A stretch of DNA of 22,454 bases from a virus, in the IMG/VR virus record IMGVR_UViG_3300000235_000018, positions 5,577 through 28,030 of that record; one strand, given 5' to 3'. The position numbers and the translations under genes are program-made. The notes beneath the pieces are model-generated. The model did no database searches. It saw nothing but the letters and a program-made list of their open reading frames with translations, and was not told where the DNA came from. Positions 13,333 through 20,131 of the stretch are shown piece after piece. Position 1 is the stretch's first letter, and the number at the start of each line of letters is the position of its first letter.

Positions 13333-14208
13333 ATGGAAAACATAGAAAACATAGATTATGTCTTGTACGGTGACACAGATTCATTATATATAAACCTCGG
13401 CAGGTTTATGGAAAAACACCTGTCCAAGGATACAGTACTGGAGGAACAGGGTATACTTGATTTTATTCATAAACTGTCAAAGGTTATTGAGCTTCATGTA
13501 AACAATGAAGCCTTTAATAGGATACAGAAACAAGAATACAACTCACAGGTTAATGACTTTAAAATAAAATTTAAACAAGAAGTTATTGCAAAGACTATCT
13601 TGTTTGTAAAGAAAAAGAAATACTCTTCATGGATTATTGATGAAGAAGGTGCGGTTGTTGACACTATAAAGACAACAGGCCTTGAGATTGTTAGGTCTGA
13701 CACGCCTGAGATGGTAAGGCCCATGCTCAAAAATATAATGTCATTAATCCTTAAAGAACATACGGATAAAGAAATATCTGATTATATATCTGTATGTGAA
13801 AAGGTATTAAAATCAGCAAAGCCTGAAGAAATATCAACTAATATAGGTGTCCATGAACTATCTAAATATATTAGTGTGGATAATTCTTATAAAAAAGGGA
13901 CGCCCTTTCATATAAAGGCCGTTGCAAATTATAGAACTATATTGAAAATGTTTAAGTTATCTGGTAAATATGAGGATGTAGTAGATAGTTCAAAAGTCAA
14001 GATTATATATGTAAAACCTAATAAATTTGGCTTTGAAAATATGGCCTTTTTAAGATGGCCAAATGAAATTGACAATATGATCCAAATAGATTATAATAAA
14101 CAGATAGAAAAGGTTTTTCTAAATAAAGTTGAGATTCTACTTGATCCTATGAATAAGAATGATTTATTGAGACAGGAAGATGGCAAGATTTTAAACATGT
14201 TTTTTTAA
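13333..14208 (+). CDS. Family B DNA polymerase, C-terminal part (motif C, thumb)
   Basis: A 291-residue second part of the gp43-type polymerase. It begins shortly before motif C, YGDTDSLY (12-19), whose two Asp residues bind catalytic metal. Then come the KKKKYSSW DNA-binding motif (residues 92-99) and the thumb domain. The C-terminal end KILNMFF resembles the hydrophobic tail by which T4 gp43 binds the sliding clamp. It needs the 11354-13102 product to make a complete active site. The start MENIENIDY follows an AAGGAG at 12 bases. A tandem 9-base repeat (GAAAACATA twice) encodes ENIENI at the start, near the rearranged junction. Confidence 0.92.
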   Translation: MENIENIDYVLYGDTDSLYINLGRFMEKHLSKDTVLEEQGILDFIHKLSKVIELHVNNEAFNRIQKQEYNSQVNDFKIKFKQEVIAKTILFVKKKKYSSWIIDEEGAVVDTIKTTGLEIVRSDTPEMVRPMLKNIMSLILKEHTDKEISDYISVCEKVLKSAKPEEISTNIGVHELSKYISVDNSYKKGTPFHIKAVANYRTILKMFKLSGKYEDVVDSSKVKIIYVKPNKFGFENMAFLRWPNEIDNMIQIDYNKQIEKVFLNKVEILLDPMNKNDLLRQEDGKILNMFF

Positions 14209-14217
14209 AAAAACTTA

Positions 14218-14670
14218 ATGGCTATAGCTGATAAACAACATAATTTTGAAAGGATAGTGAAAACAATGAATAATGATATGGTTTTAATGGTAGATGGCAT
14301 GTTTAATAGAAGAGTTGATAATGGCACCGAAGCCATGGCAGCCGTTCTTGAATTAGCCATGGAACATTTAAAATTTATGTCAACAGATGCAATAAAGATG
14401 TGGATTTCAGAAACATTGGATTTTGGTAGTGAGATTTTAGCCATACACAAAGACACCAATTTAAAAAAAAGAATAATTGTGTATAGAAAGATGTTAGATT
14501 TCTACAAGGAAAGAGAAAAATTAATTGAATTTTTCATAAATACGTATTTGTCATTTAATGGTCTGAACACTTTACAAGGATTTGGTATGGCTAATGTAGC
14601 CAGTGATAAGGGCAGATCAAAAACAAAATCAAAAATTAAGATAAACCCAGAGAGAAGGTCAATCTATTAA
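14218..14670 (+). CDS. Hypothetical protein downstream of DNA polymerase
   Basis: A 150-residue, mainly helical protein that I do not recognise, with a basic C-terminal tail (DKGRSKTKSKIKINPERR). The start is uncertain: the ATG at 14218 has no ribosome binding site, while an in-frame ATG at 14266 (residue 17, MNNDMVLMV) has AAAGGA 11 bases upstream. It sits 9 bases after the polymerase stop and could be co-transcribed with it. Confidence 0.6.
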   Translation: MAIADKQHNFERIVKTMNNDMVLMVDGMFNRRVDNGTEAMAAVLELAMEHLKFMSTDAIKMWISETLDFGSEILAIHKDTNLKKRIIVYRKMLDFYKEREKLIEFFINTYLSFNGLNTLQGFGMANVASDKGRSKTKSKIKINPERRSIY

Positions 14671-14689
14671 GATGGAGGAGGATGTTATT

Positions 14690-14863
14690 ATGCCAAACAG
14701 AGACGGGAATGGGCCAAGAAGCAACGGGAACGGTAGAAATTCAGGCAATAAGGATGGATATTGTGTTTGTCCATTATGTGGACATGAAACAGAACATACT
14801 ATTGGTGAAGTATGTTCAAATAAAAAATGCCTCGACTGTGACGTAAATCTTGTGAGAAAGTAA
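14690..14863 (+). CDS. Small zinc-ribbon protein with Gly/Asn-rich N-terminus
   Basis: A 57-residue protein. The start at 14690 is chosen because GGAGGAGG (14674-14681) lies 8 bases upstream; an in-frame ATG six codons earlier overlaps that site. The N-terminus MPNRDGNGPRSNGNGR resembles the MPxxDGTGPxGxGP start of small Cys-rich proteins often seen in bacteria, archaea and phages. The C-terminal part has C27-x2-C30 and C47-x2-C50 (with extra C25 and C42), a likely zinc ribbon. The role is unknown. Confidence 0.65.
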   Translation: MPNRDGNGPRSNGNGRNSGNKDGYCVCPLCGHETEHTIGEVCSNKKCLDCDVNLVRK

Positions 14864-14869
14864 ACCATA

Positions 14870-14911
14870 TTGGAGCTTGAGGCAATTTTTTCTCTTGCCT
14901 CATGTCTCCAA
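14870..14911 (+). other. Long imperfect hairpin in an intergenic gap
   Basis: TTGGAG pairs with CTCCAA and TGAGGCAA pairs with TTGCCTCA, separated by a small internal loop (CT opposite TGT), with a T-rich 9-base loop. That is 14 paired bases filling most of the 75-base gap between two genes. No T-run follows the stem, so it is not a classical terminator. It may be an mRNA-stabilising or processing structure. Confidence 0.6.
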
Positions 14912-14938
14912 GAACATGAACAATAAAGGAAAATTTAG

Positions 14939-16057
14939 ATGGAGAAACAAGAAATTAAAAAACTATTTGCCAATAATCTATTAGAAACCTCTAAATTACC
15001 TATAGAAGAACATATCCTACATGAAAAATGGATGGAATTAAACAATACTTCATATACAAGCAAGGATTTACAATCAATATATGAAGTAAAACAACAAATC
15101 TGGATTCCAACAAATGCAGATTCTTATATGGATTTAGAGCCGGAAGTGATTTTGGCAGACAGTAAAGTAAATTCCCAGATATGGACTACATTAAGAAGAT
15201 TTACCTCTACCGCCAAATGGTCACAGTCTCCTGGGAGATTTGCTAAATTTCTCATAAAAGATAAGAAAACACAGACATATCTTGGTGTAATAAGTATAGG
15301 AAGTGATTTCATTTCTATAGGTGGAAGAGATAAACACATTGGCTGGAATACGAAACATAAAATGGATAATCATAGATTAAATTATCTATGCATGGGCAGT
15401 TCTATTGTGCCTACTCAACCTTTAGGATATAATTTTACTGGGGGCAAACTTATTGCCTTATTGACAGTAAGTGATGTAGTAGAAGATTGGTGGAATAATA
15501 AATATAAGGAAAAATTAGTAGGAGTAACAACTACTTCTCTATATGGTAATAAAGGTATCAGTCAATATACTGGATTACATGCCTGGCATCAATGTGAATT
15601 TTCTAAAGGTAACGTGACATTAGAGCCATCTGAAAAAATATACGTTTTATTGAAAGAATGGGTAAAGGAGAAGTTTCCGAAGAAATATGAAGAACTTATG
15701 ACATCGAAAAAAAGTGGGCCAGTAAGTCATGTAAGACCGAGATTGTTATCCATTGCACACAAAGAGCTTGGTGTGAAAGCAGTGAATAATCAGTTTAGTA
15801 GGGGTGTTTATTTTTGTGAACTATACGATAATACTAAAGAATTTTTATGTTGTAAAACAGACATATTAGGCAACAAGAAATTCGACAATTCCGTAAAAAC
15901 ATTGTCTGATATATGGAAACAAAGATATGCCAGAAAAAGGATAAACAAATTGGTTAAGGAAAACAAGAATAATAATGATATATTATTCTATGATTCTTTA
16001 ATAGATATGACTTGGGAAGAAGCAAAAAATCAGTTTTTAGTAAATGTAGGTAGATAA
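14939..16057 (+). CDS. DUF4338 (DruA-like) family protein
   Basis: A 372-residue protein of a family widespread in T4-like phages and, to my recognition, related to DUF4338, the domain of Druantia defence protein DruA. Conserved stretches are LGVISIGSD (95-103), GGRDKHIGWN (108-117), LNYLCMGSSIVPTQPLGYN (127-145) followed by GGKLIALL, LVGVTTTSLYG (172-182), RGVYFCELYDNT and FYDSLIDM near the C-terminus. The biochemical activity is unknown. In cells DUF4338 proteins occur in anti-phage islands; in phages they may be a domesticated relative used for superinfection exclusion or DNA handling. The ribosome binding site AAAGGA is 9 bases upstream. It closes the plus-strand block and converges on the tail operon with a 4-base gap. 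Confidence 0.6.
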   Translation: MEKQEIKKLFANNLLETSKLPIEEHILHEKWMELNNTSYTSKDLQSIYEVKQQIWIPTNADSYMDLEPEVILADSKVNSQIWTTLRRFTSTAKWSQSPGRFAKFLIKDKKTQTYLGVISIGSDFISIGGRDKHIGWNTKHKMDNHRLNYLCMGSSIVPTQPLGYNFTGGKLIALLTVSDVVEDWWNNKYKEKLVGVTTTSLYGNKGISQYTGLHAWHQCEFSKGNVTLEPSEKIYVLLKEWVKEKFPKKYEELMTSKKSGPVSHVRPRLLSIAHKELGVKAVNNQFSRGVYFCELYDNTKEFLCCKTDILGNKKFDNSVKTLSDIWKQRYARKRINKLVKENKNNNDILFYDSLIDMTWEEAKNQFLVNVGR

Positions 16058-16061
16058 AGTC

Positions 16062-16343
16062 CTATTTTATCTCCCTGTAATTATGCCAGACCACTATGGC
16101 ATATACTACCGCCAGTCCACCAACGACTGGGTAGAAAACCAAGTCTGCGCCGAAGTAGAGATACACAAATCCGCCAATGACAACAGCCTTACTCACAAGC
16201 AAAGCCGGAAGGACACCAATCCTGTCCATCAGCCACTTGAGGAGCTTGTTCATCTCCCGCCCGCCCTGACTCAACACACGCAGAGTTGTGTAGATGTCTG
16301 CGGCTTGCAAGAGGATAATTAGGATGAGGAGAGCTTCTTTCAT
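16062..16343 (-). CDS. Small multi-pass membrane protein (DUF5658-like)
   Basis: A 93-residue membrane protein. The ATG at 16343 has GGGGAGG 7 bases upstream, so the longer open frame to 16406 is not used. Three hydrophobic segments are visible (about 4-15, 46-63 and 68-85), with QAADIYTTL and a GGREMNKLL loop that recall DUF5658 integral membrane proteins. I counted about 51% G+C over 16081-16260 against about 30% in the end of the neighbouring plus-strand gene, so it may be a recent acquisition. It could act as a holin-like or superinfection-exclusion protein, but there is no endolysin nearby. Confidence 0.6.
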   Translation of the reverse strand: MKEALLILIILLQAADIYTTLRVLSQGGREMNKLLKWLMDRIGVLPALLVSKAVVIGGFVYLYFGADLVFYPVVGGLAVVYAIVVWHNYREIK

Positions 16344-16450
16344 ATCAGAACCTCCCCAATGAAGATTGTATCTGCTGAATGATCGTAATAACCAAACAAT
16401 GGCCATATCTTGTCTTTTGGAACAAATCTGATATTCATTTCTGTTGTCAT
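16340..16450 (-). CDS. 36-residue micro-protein coupled to the membrane protein
   Basis: A short frame starting at the ATG at 16450, behind AAAGGA about 7 bases upstream, reads MTTEMNIRFVPKDKIWPLFG and then YYDHSADTIFIGEVLI. Its TGA overlaps the ATG of the 16343 membrane protein (ATGA). The proper ribosome binding site and the stop-start overlap support a real gene, translated as a pair with the membrane protein. The peptide looks like a small folded or strand-forming piece. Function unknown. Confidence 0.55.
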   Translation of the reverse strand: MTTEMNIRFVPKDKIWPLFGYYDHSADTIFIGEVLI

Positions 16451-16495
16451 AAATTTTCCTTTTTAAATTACATGGTAAAATTATATAAATTTCTT

Positions 16496-17563
16496 TTATG
16501 AAAGAATAAGTTGTTCAATCTGCGGTAACACGTTTTGGTAAAAATTACACATGGGGAATCTACTTGTTAATGACCCACCGGATAAAACACGATCAGCAAA
16601 ACATCCGCCTTGACAATAATTTTTAACTGAACAATCAGAACATTCGGGCTGATTTTCCCATTTACGACGTATGTCTTTTTTGACAGCAACTTTATTGATA
16701 ATATCATCATCGTAAATCGATCCGACGCCTGCGAAAGAACACGCCGAGTCTCGTGTACACGATGTAATCTTCCCGTCTGGCAAAACTGCGAACAGTCGGC
16801 GACCACACGGCCACATCGATCCATTAAAACTTGGGGTGATCGATATTTCATCAATGAACATTGAGTAGTTGTATCGAGGCTTGTATTTACGGCTTTTGCA
16901 AATAGGCAAAATTCTGTCAAAGGTAGATATCAATTCTTTTTCATATTCTGGCCGATGATCGGTAGCATTGTGATAGCTCTTGATATAAAAATTATTATCT
17001 ATAGCATAATTGACTATATCCTCTGCACGTTCCATATTAAGTTTATCCCACACGAAAGTCAGACCTTGCTTGCCAGGATTGTCTGGGGTGTGAATGTCTA
17101 TTATATGCATTCGCCGTTCGATTTCTTGCATGGTTAAATCAGTAATATGTAGTGTCCATTGGTTAATTCGCACAACATCATTCCAGTCAATTTTATCAAG
17201 CAAATCACCATTTGTATGAATGATTCCGAGCATACCGGGAGTTTTCTCAAAAACAATGTCCATGAGACGTTTAATTTTGGTCGCTTCGAGCAATGGTTCT
17301 CCACCAAGAAATACAACCATCCCAAGCAAATAGTTGTGTTGTTGATATGTGGCAGGTAGCCATTTGCATAATTGTTGAAATGTCTGTTCGTCCATTGATT
17401 TGTTTGGTGTTAATTGGTTGGATACATAACAAAAATCACATTTTCTTGTACATTTCTGCGTCAAAGATACTTCCGCCCAATATAGAGGGAAATATTTCCA
17501 TTCGCCCTTACCAACAATTCTGTTATCAGTATTTTTGAATAAATCCACCAACCATTGATCCAT
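16496..17563 (-). CDS. Radical SAM enzyme with SPASM domain (protein maturase)
   Basis: A 355-residue radical SAM enzyme with a full SPASM domain. The N-terminal CxxxCxxC (C38, C42, C45) binds the SAM cluster, and GGEP (87-90) binds SAM. The C-terminal region follows the SPASM pattern exactly: C253-x10-G264-x4-C269, then C308-x2-C311-x5-C317-x3-C321 and C339, enough ligands for auxiliary Fe-S clusters. Such enzymes modify peptides or proteins (formylglycine, thioether or carbon-carbon links). No ligand is missing, so it looks active. It abuts the ligase-like gene and follows fibre and adhesin genes in a phage late operon, so its substrate may be a virion protein. The ribosome binding site GGGAGGA is strong. 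The exact reaction cannot be read from the sequence. Confidence 0.9.
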   Translation of the reverse strand: MDQWLVDLFKNTDNRIVGKGEWKYFPLYWAEVSLTQKCTRKCDFCYVSNQLTPNKSMDEQTFQQLCKWLPATYQQHNYLLGMVVFLGGEPLLEATKIKRLMDIVFEKTPGMLGIIHTNGDLLDKIDWNDVVRINQWTLHITDLTMQEIERRMHIIDIHTPDNPGKQGLTFVWDKLNMERAEDIVNYAIDNNFYIKSYHNATDHRPEYEKELISTFDRILPICKSRKYKPRYNYSMFIDEISITPSFNGSMWPCGRRLFAVLPDGKITSCTRDSACSFAGVGSIYDDDIINKVAVKKDIRRKWENQPECSDCSVKNYCQGGCFADRVLSGGSLTSRFPMCNFYQNVLPQIEQLILS

Positions 17564-18334
17564 CTATTCCTCCCTTATTTGTTGTACCATTAAATTTTCT
17601 GATATTTCAAGTTTTGGAAATCCTTCTAAATAAAATCGATCTAATGTATTTAGTTCATTTTCTGTTGCCTTTTCTTCGTATGTGTCAAAAGAACATAAAC
17701 GAGCAAATTCATCAATAAAGTCATTAATCACATCATCTTTATCAATATTTATTGATGTTAGATCGGTTGTATATTCACGTGCAGTTTTCCCTTCGCTTGA
17801 AAGGGTTTTGAAATACTCACTCTTAATTGCTGAATCGTATAAATCATAATCCATTATGATATTTATACGGCAAATTATTGCTCGCGGCATAATAACACAT
17901 CCAGCAATTTTCTTCCCTTCGAGCAAAATATCGTTTCCAGTTATTAAACTTCCAGGGATTGCTATCTGGCAAGCAGACTTCATGGCATCAAAAAAGAACA
18001 AACTATTGCGTTGATCATTTTGTTTTTTATATGTGAAGGAAAAGGCAATGCCAACGTTGGATACGTAAAGCCTCGGATGTTCTGATAAGCCGTTAGGATG
18101 GATAAATAAAACAGCCCCTTCTTTAGCCATTTTATTAGCATTAACGAGATATGCAAATTTTTTTTCATGCCTTTGTGGATTATAGCTAACACTAATAAAT
18201 TTATCATTAATAACCCATACGCCGAGGGTTGGGTCATCACTATCAAGCCAAGTTGATAAATTCTCAACTCCCGTCCCGTTTTGACGTTTTTCTGGCAATT
18301 TATCTCTTGTGCTTCTCATAATTCTCATATTCAT
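17564..18334 (-). CDS. Lipoate/biotin-protein-ligase-like protein
   Basis: A 256-residue protein that aligns by eye with LplA/biotin-ligase catalytic domains: VWVINDKFISVSYNPQ (39-54, like 'lWrN...viGr.QNp'), a VSNVGIAFSFTY strand (91-102), GNDILLEGKKIAG (133-145) with the likely catalytic Lys142, then INIIMDYDLYDSAIK (158-171, like 'gtLLlnaDl..l'). The glycine-rich RRxSGGG loop of true lipoate ligases is replaced by HPNGLSEHPR, so the substrate may differ or activity may be lost. The start at 18334 is chosen for AAGGG 7 bases upstream; an in-frame start at 18373 lies inside the adhesin gene. It abuts the radical SAM gene, suggesting a joint role. Confidence 0.55.
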   Translation of the reverse strand: MNMRIMRSTRDKLPEKRQNGTGVENLSTWLDSDDPTLGVWVINDKFISVSYNPQRHEKKFAYLVNANKMAKEGAVLFIHPNGLSEHPRLYVSNVGIAFSFTYKKQNDQRNSLFFFDAMKSACQIAIPGSLITGNDILLEGKKIAGCVIMPRAIICRINIIMDYDLYDSAIKSEYFKTLSSEGKTAREYTTDLTSINIDKDDVINDFIDEFARLCSFDTYEEKATENELNTLDRFYLEGFPKLEISENLMVQQIREE

Positions 18335-18344
18335 ATTTATACCC

Positions 18345-19331
18345 TTACATAAGATAGACCGCCACTGTTCCATTTACGCCAGATGTCCCTGATGTCCCGT
18401 TTGTTCCGGCGATTGCACTAACTCCATTGAGAGATGCTCGTCCACCACCACCCCCTTGTGAATAGGTAGCATTGCCGCTACCACCGTAATTACCAGACCC
18501 GTATGAATTATATGATGAGTTAATGCTGCCACCAGTTCCACCGGATGCGCCGGTACCAGCTGTTGCCGTGACGGTGCCCATTGCCGTGAGATTTTTATAT
18601 CGAATCGTTACTGATCCGCCATCACCACCACAACCGCCGCCGCCGCCGCCGCCGCCGCCGGAACAACCGTAATAAGTGTTTTTCCCATCAGATGTTGAAT
18701 AAGCAACTCCGGCCCCACCATTATTACCTACGCTGCCGGAGGACCCATTTGCATTAATGGAATTAACATTATTAAGGATGAAAGCATTAATTGAAACACT
18801 CCCACCTCCTTTACCACCTGCGCCTCCTGCGCCTCCTGCGCCACTATTGGCAAGCGATGGTTCCCCACCACCAGAGCCACCGCCGCCCCCGCCTTTACCA
18901 CCCGCTCCAGTACCATCAGAGCCAGCACCACCAGCAACACCCGTCGATGCCGATGCGGCACCGCCAGTTCCGCCAGTTCCGCCAGTGGGCCCGGTAGAAT
19001 TGGTAATAATACCATTATTAAGCAAAGTCCCTGTGCAATAAATAAAAAATCCCGCAGTATTAAGTGTTATTCCTGAATTGACCGTAAGGTTTGTGTAATT
19101 CTTATTTGATGCCAAGGTTGTATTGCTTGAGATAGTTACTGCACCATCAGCACCCGTCCCAAAATTAGTGTAGGTTCTACCATGAAGATCATGCATGGTA
19201 ATAACGCCAGACATCTTGTTCGCAAGAACCCGGACATTCGTGTCGTTAAGAGTAATTTGTGCTGTTGACGACTTTCCAAGTTCTACATTTACTTGCCCGA
19301 GGCTGATTGTTCCACTTGTAGGAAGTGTCAT
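18345..19331 (-). CDS. Glycine-rich tail-fibre adhesin
   Basis: A 328-residue virion protein. Residues 1-50 (MTLPTSGTISLGQVNVELG start, later SGVITMHDLHGR) match a very common phage fibre N-terminal module. Residues 65-115 are a short beta-rich stretch. The rest is dominated by Gly-rich runs (GGTGGTGG, GGKGGGGGGSGGG, GGGGGRAS), as in the polyglycine-II receptor-binding adhesins at T4-like fibre tips. A loop reads C223-S-G9-C234. The region is clearly GC-richer than the genome average because of Gly codons. It starts behind AGAGGAGAT and follows the S74 fibre gene directly, the usual place for a distal adhesin. Likely role: host receptor binding. Confidence 0.8.
   Translation of the reverse strand: MTLPTSGTISLGQVNVELGKSSTAQITLNDTNVRVLANKMSGVITMHDLHGRTYTNFGTGADGAVTISSNTTLASNKNYTNLTVNSGITLNTAGFFIYCTGTLLNNGIITNSTGPTGGTGGTGGAASASTGVAGGAGSDGTGAGGKGGGGGGSGGGEPSLANSGAGGAGGAGGKGGGSVSINAFILNNVNSINANGSSGSVGNNGGAGVAYSTSDGKNTYYGCSGGGGGGGGGCGGDGGSVTIRYKNLTAMGTVTATAGTGASGGTGGSINSSYNSYGSGNYGGSGNATYSQGGGGGRASLNGVSAIAGTNGTSGTSGVNGTVAVYLM
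18634..18660 (-). repeat. (CGG)9 trinucleotide tract encoding polyglycine
   Basis: Nine uninterrupted CCG units on the plus strand (CGG on the coding strand) encode most of the Gly9 run between C223 and C234 of the adhesin. Slippage would change the loop length in steps of one Gly without breaking the frame. Confidence 0.85.
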
Positions 19332-20099
19332 TTATCTCCTCTTTAAAAATATTATTTCTTCTTGCAGCTCTTTTATTGCCTCAACAAGTAACGGGATAAG
19401 ATGGTCATATTTGATTGTCATATATTTAGGGTCAATAGGAGCAGGTGCAATTGCTTCTGGCAACACTTTTTGTACTTGTTGTGCAGACAGTCCGACTTCA
19501 AGGACTGGTGTATAACCTAAAGATTGTGCAAGATCGTTTGCGTGGTAATGGAATCCATTAAGAGAACATACTTTATCAAGAGCGTTTTTGATGTTACCCA
19601 AGTTAGTTTTCAATCGGTCATCTGAATAATATGCTGTAATATTTGCTGTTGCTGTAATTGCTCCTGTAATTGCTGTAGCTCCTGCTGTTAATGTCCCATT
19701 AACAGCCAATTTTGCGGCAGGGGTTGTTGTGCCGATGCCAACATACCCATTATTCAGAATCGTCACCGCCTCTGTAGCGCCATTATTCCCGACTTTGAAG
19801 TGCATATCAGCCCCGGTTGCACCAACGCCAGAAGTGGTCTGAAGAACCAAATCCTGCGTAGTGGACGTACCACCGAGAACTGTCGGAGTAGTAACCAGAG
19901 TGAAAGCCCCGGACGCCGGAGTTGTGTTGCCAATAGTTGGCGGAGCGGCGAAGACATTATCCAGATTACTCGGCACAAGTGCCTTGTCGGTAGCAACATG
20001 AGCGACTGCTTCCGCATCAGTTGCGATTTCAACTATCCCCGCAAACGTAGTGTCTGCAACTGCACTACCTTGCATTGCCCTTATAAGTACTGTTGTCAT
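19332..20099 (-). CDS. Tail-fibre protein with C-terminal peptidase S74 chaperone
   Basis: A 255-residue fibre protein. The middle has the GYVGIGTTTPAAKLAV repeat-type motif (118-133) common in trimeric phage fibres. The C-terminal 100 residues are an intramolecular chaperone/auto-protease (peptidase S74): SDDRLK with the Ser159-Lys164 dyad, YHANDLAQSLGY, EVGLSAQQVQKVLPEA (201-216), the IKYDHLIPLLVEAIKELQ helix and a short coiled-coil end. The chaperone trimerises the fibre and then cleaves itself off near Ser159. It starts behind GGTGGAG and abuts the adhesin gene. Confidence 0.9.
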   Translation of the reverse strand: MTTVLIRAMQGSAVADTTFAGIVEIATDAEAVAHVATDKALVPSNLDNVFAAPPTIGNTTPASGAFTLVTTPTVLGGTSTTQDLVLQTTSGVGATGADMHFKVGNNGATEAVTILNNGYVGIGTTTPAAKLAVNGTLTAGATAITGAITATANITAYYSDDRLKTNLGNIKNALDKVCSLNGFHYHANDLAQSLGYTPVLEVGLSAQQVQKVLPEAIAPAPIDPKYMTIKYDHLIPLLVEAIKELQEEIIFLKRR

Positions 20100-20131
20100 T
20101 TTTTACTCCACCTTTATTATTTGTGGTTTAC

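Noticed and set aside
16052-16072. Bidirectional terminator between the converging DUF4338-like and membrane-protein genes
   Set aside because: There is a 7-bp inverted repeat (AGATAAA/TTTATCT), but the stem is almost all A-T and lacks a T-run, so it would be unstable.
17860-17867. Another minus-strand TATAAATA
   Set aside because: It lies in the middle of the ligase-like coding sequence with no gene start near; chance match in AT-rich DNA.
18334-18341. TATAAATA late promoter on the minus strand before the ligase-like gene
   Set aside because: The octamer overlaps the chosen ATG, so the transcript would begin inside the coding region; it is more simply the AT-rich spacer between AAGGG and ATG.
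18757-19041. Proline-rich plus-strand open frames
   Set aside because: They are antisense shadows of the glycine-rich adhesin, since Gly codons read as Pro on the other strand.
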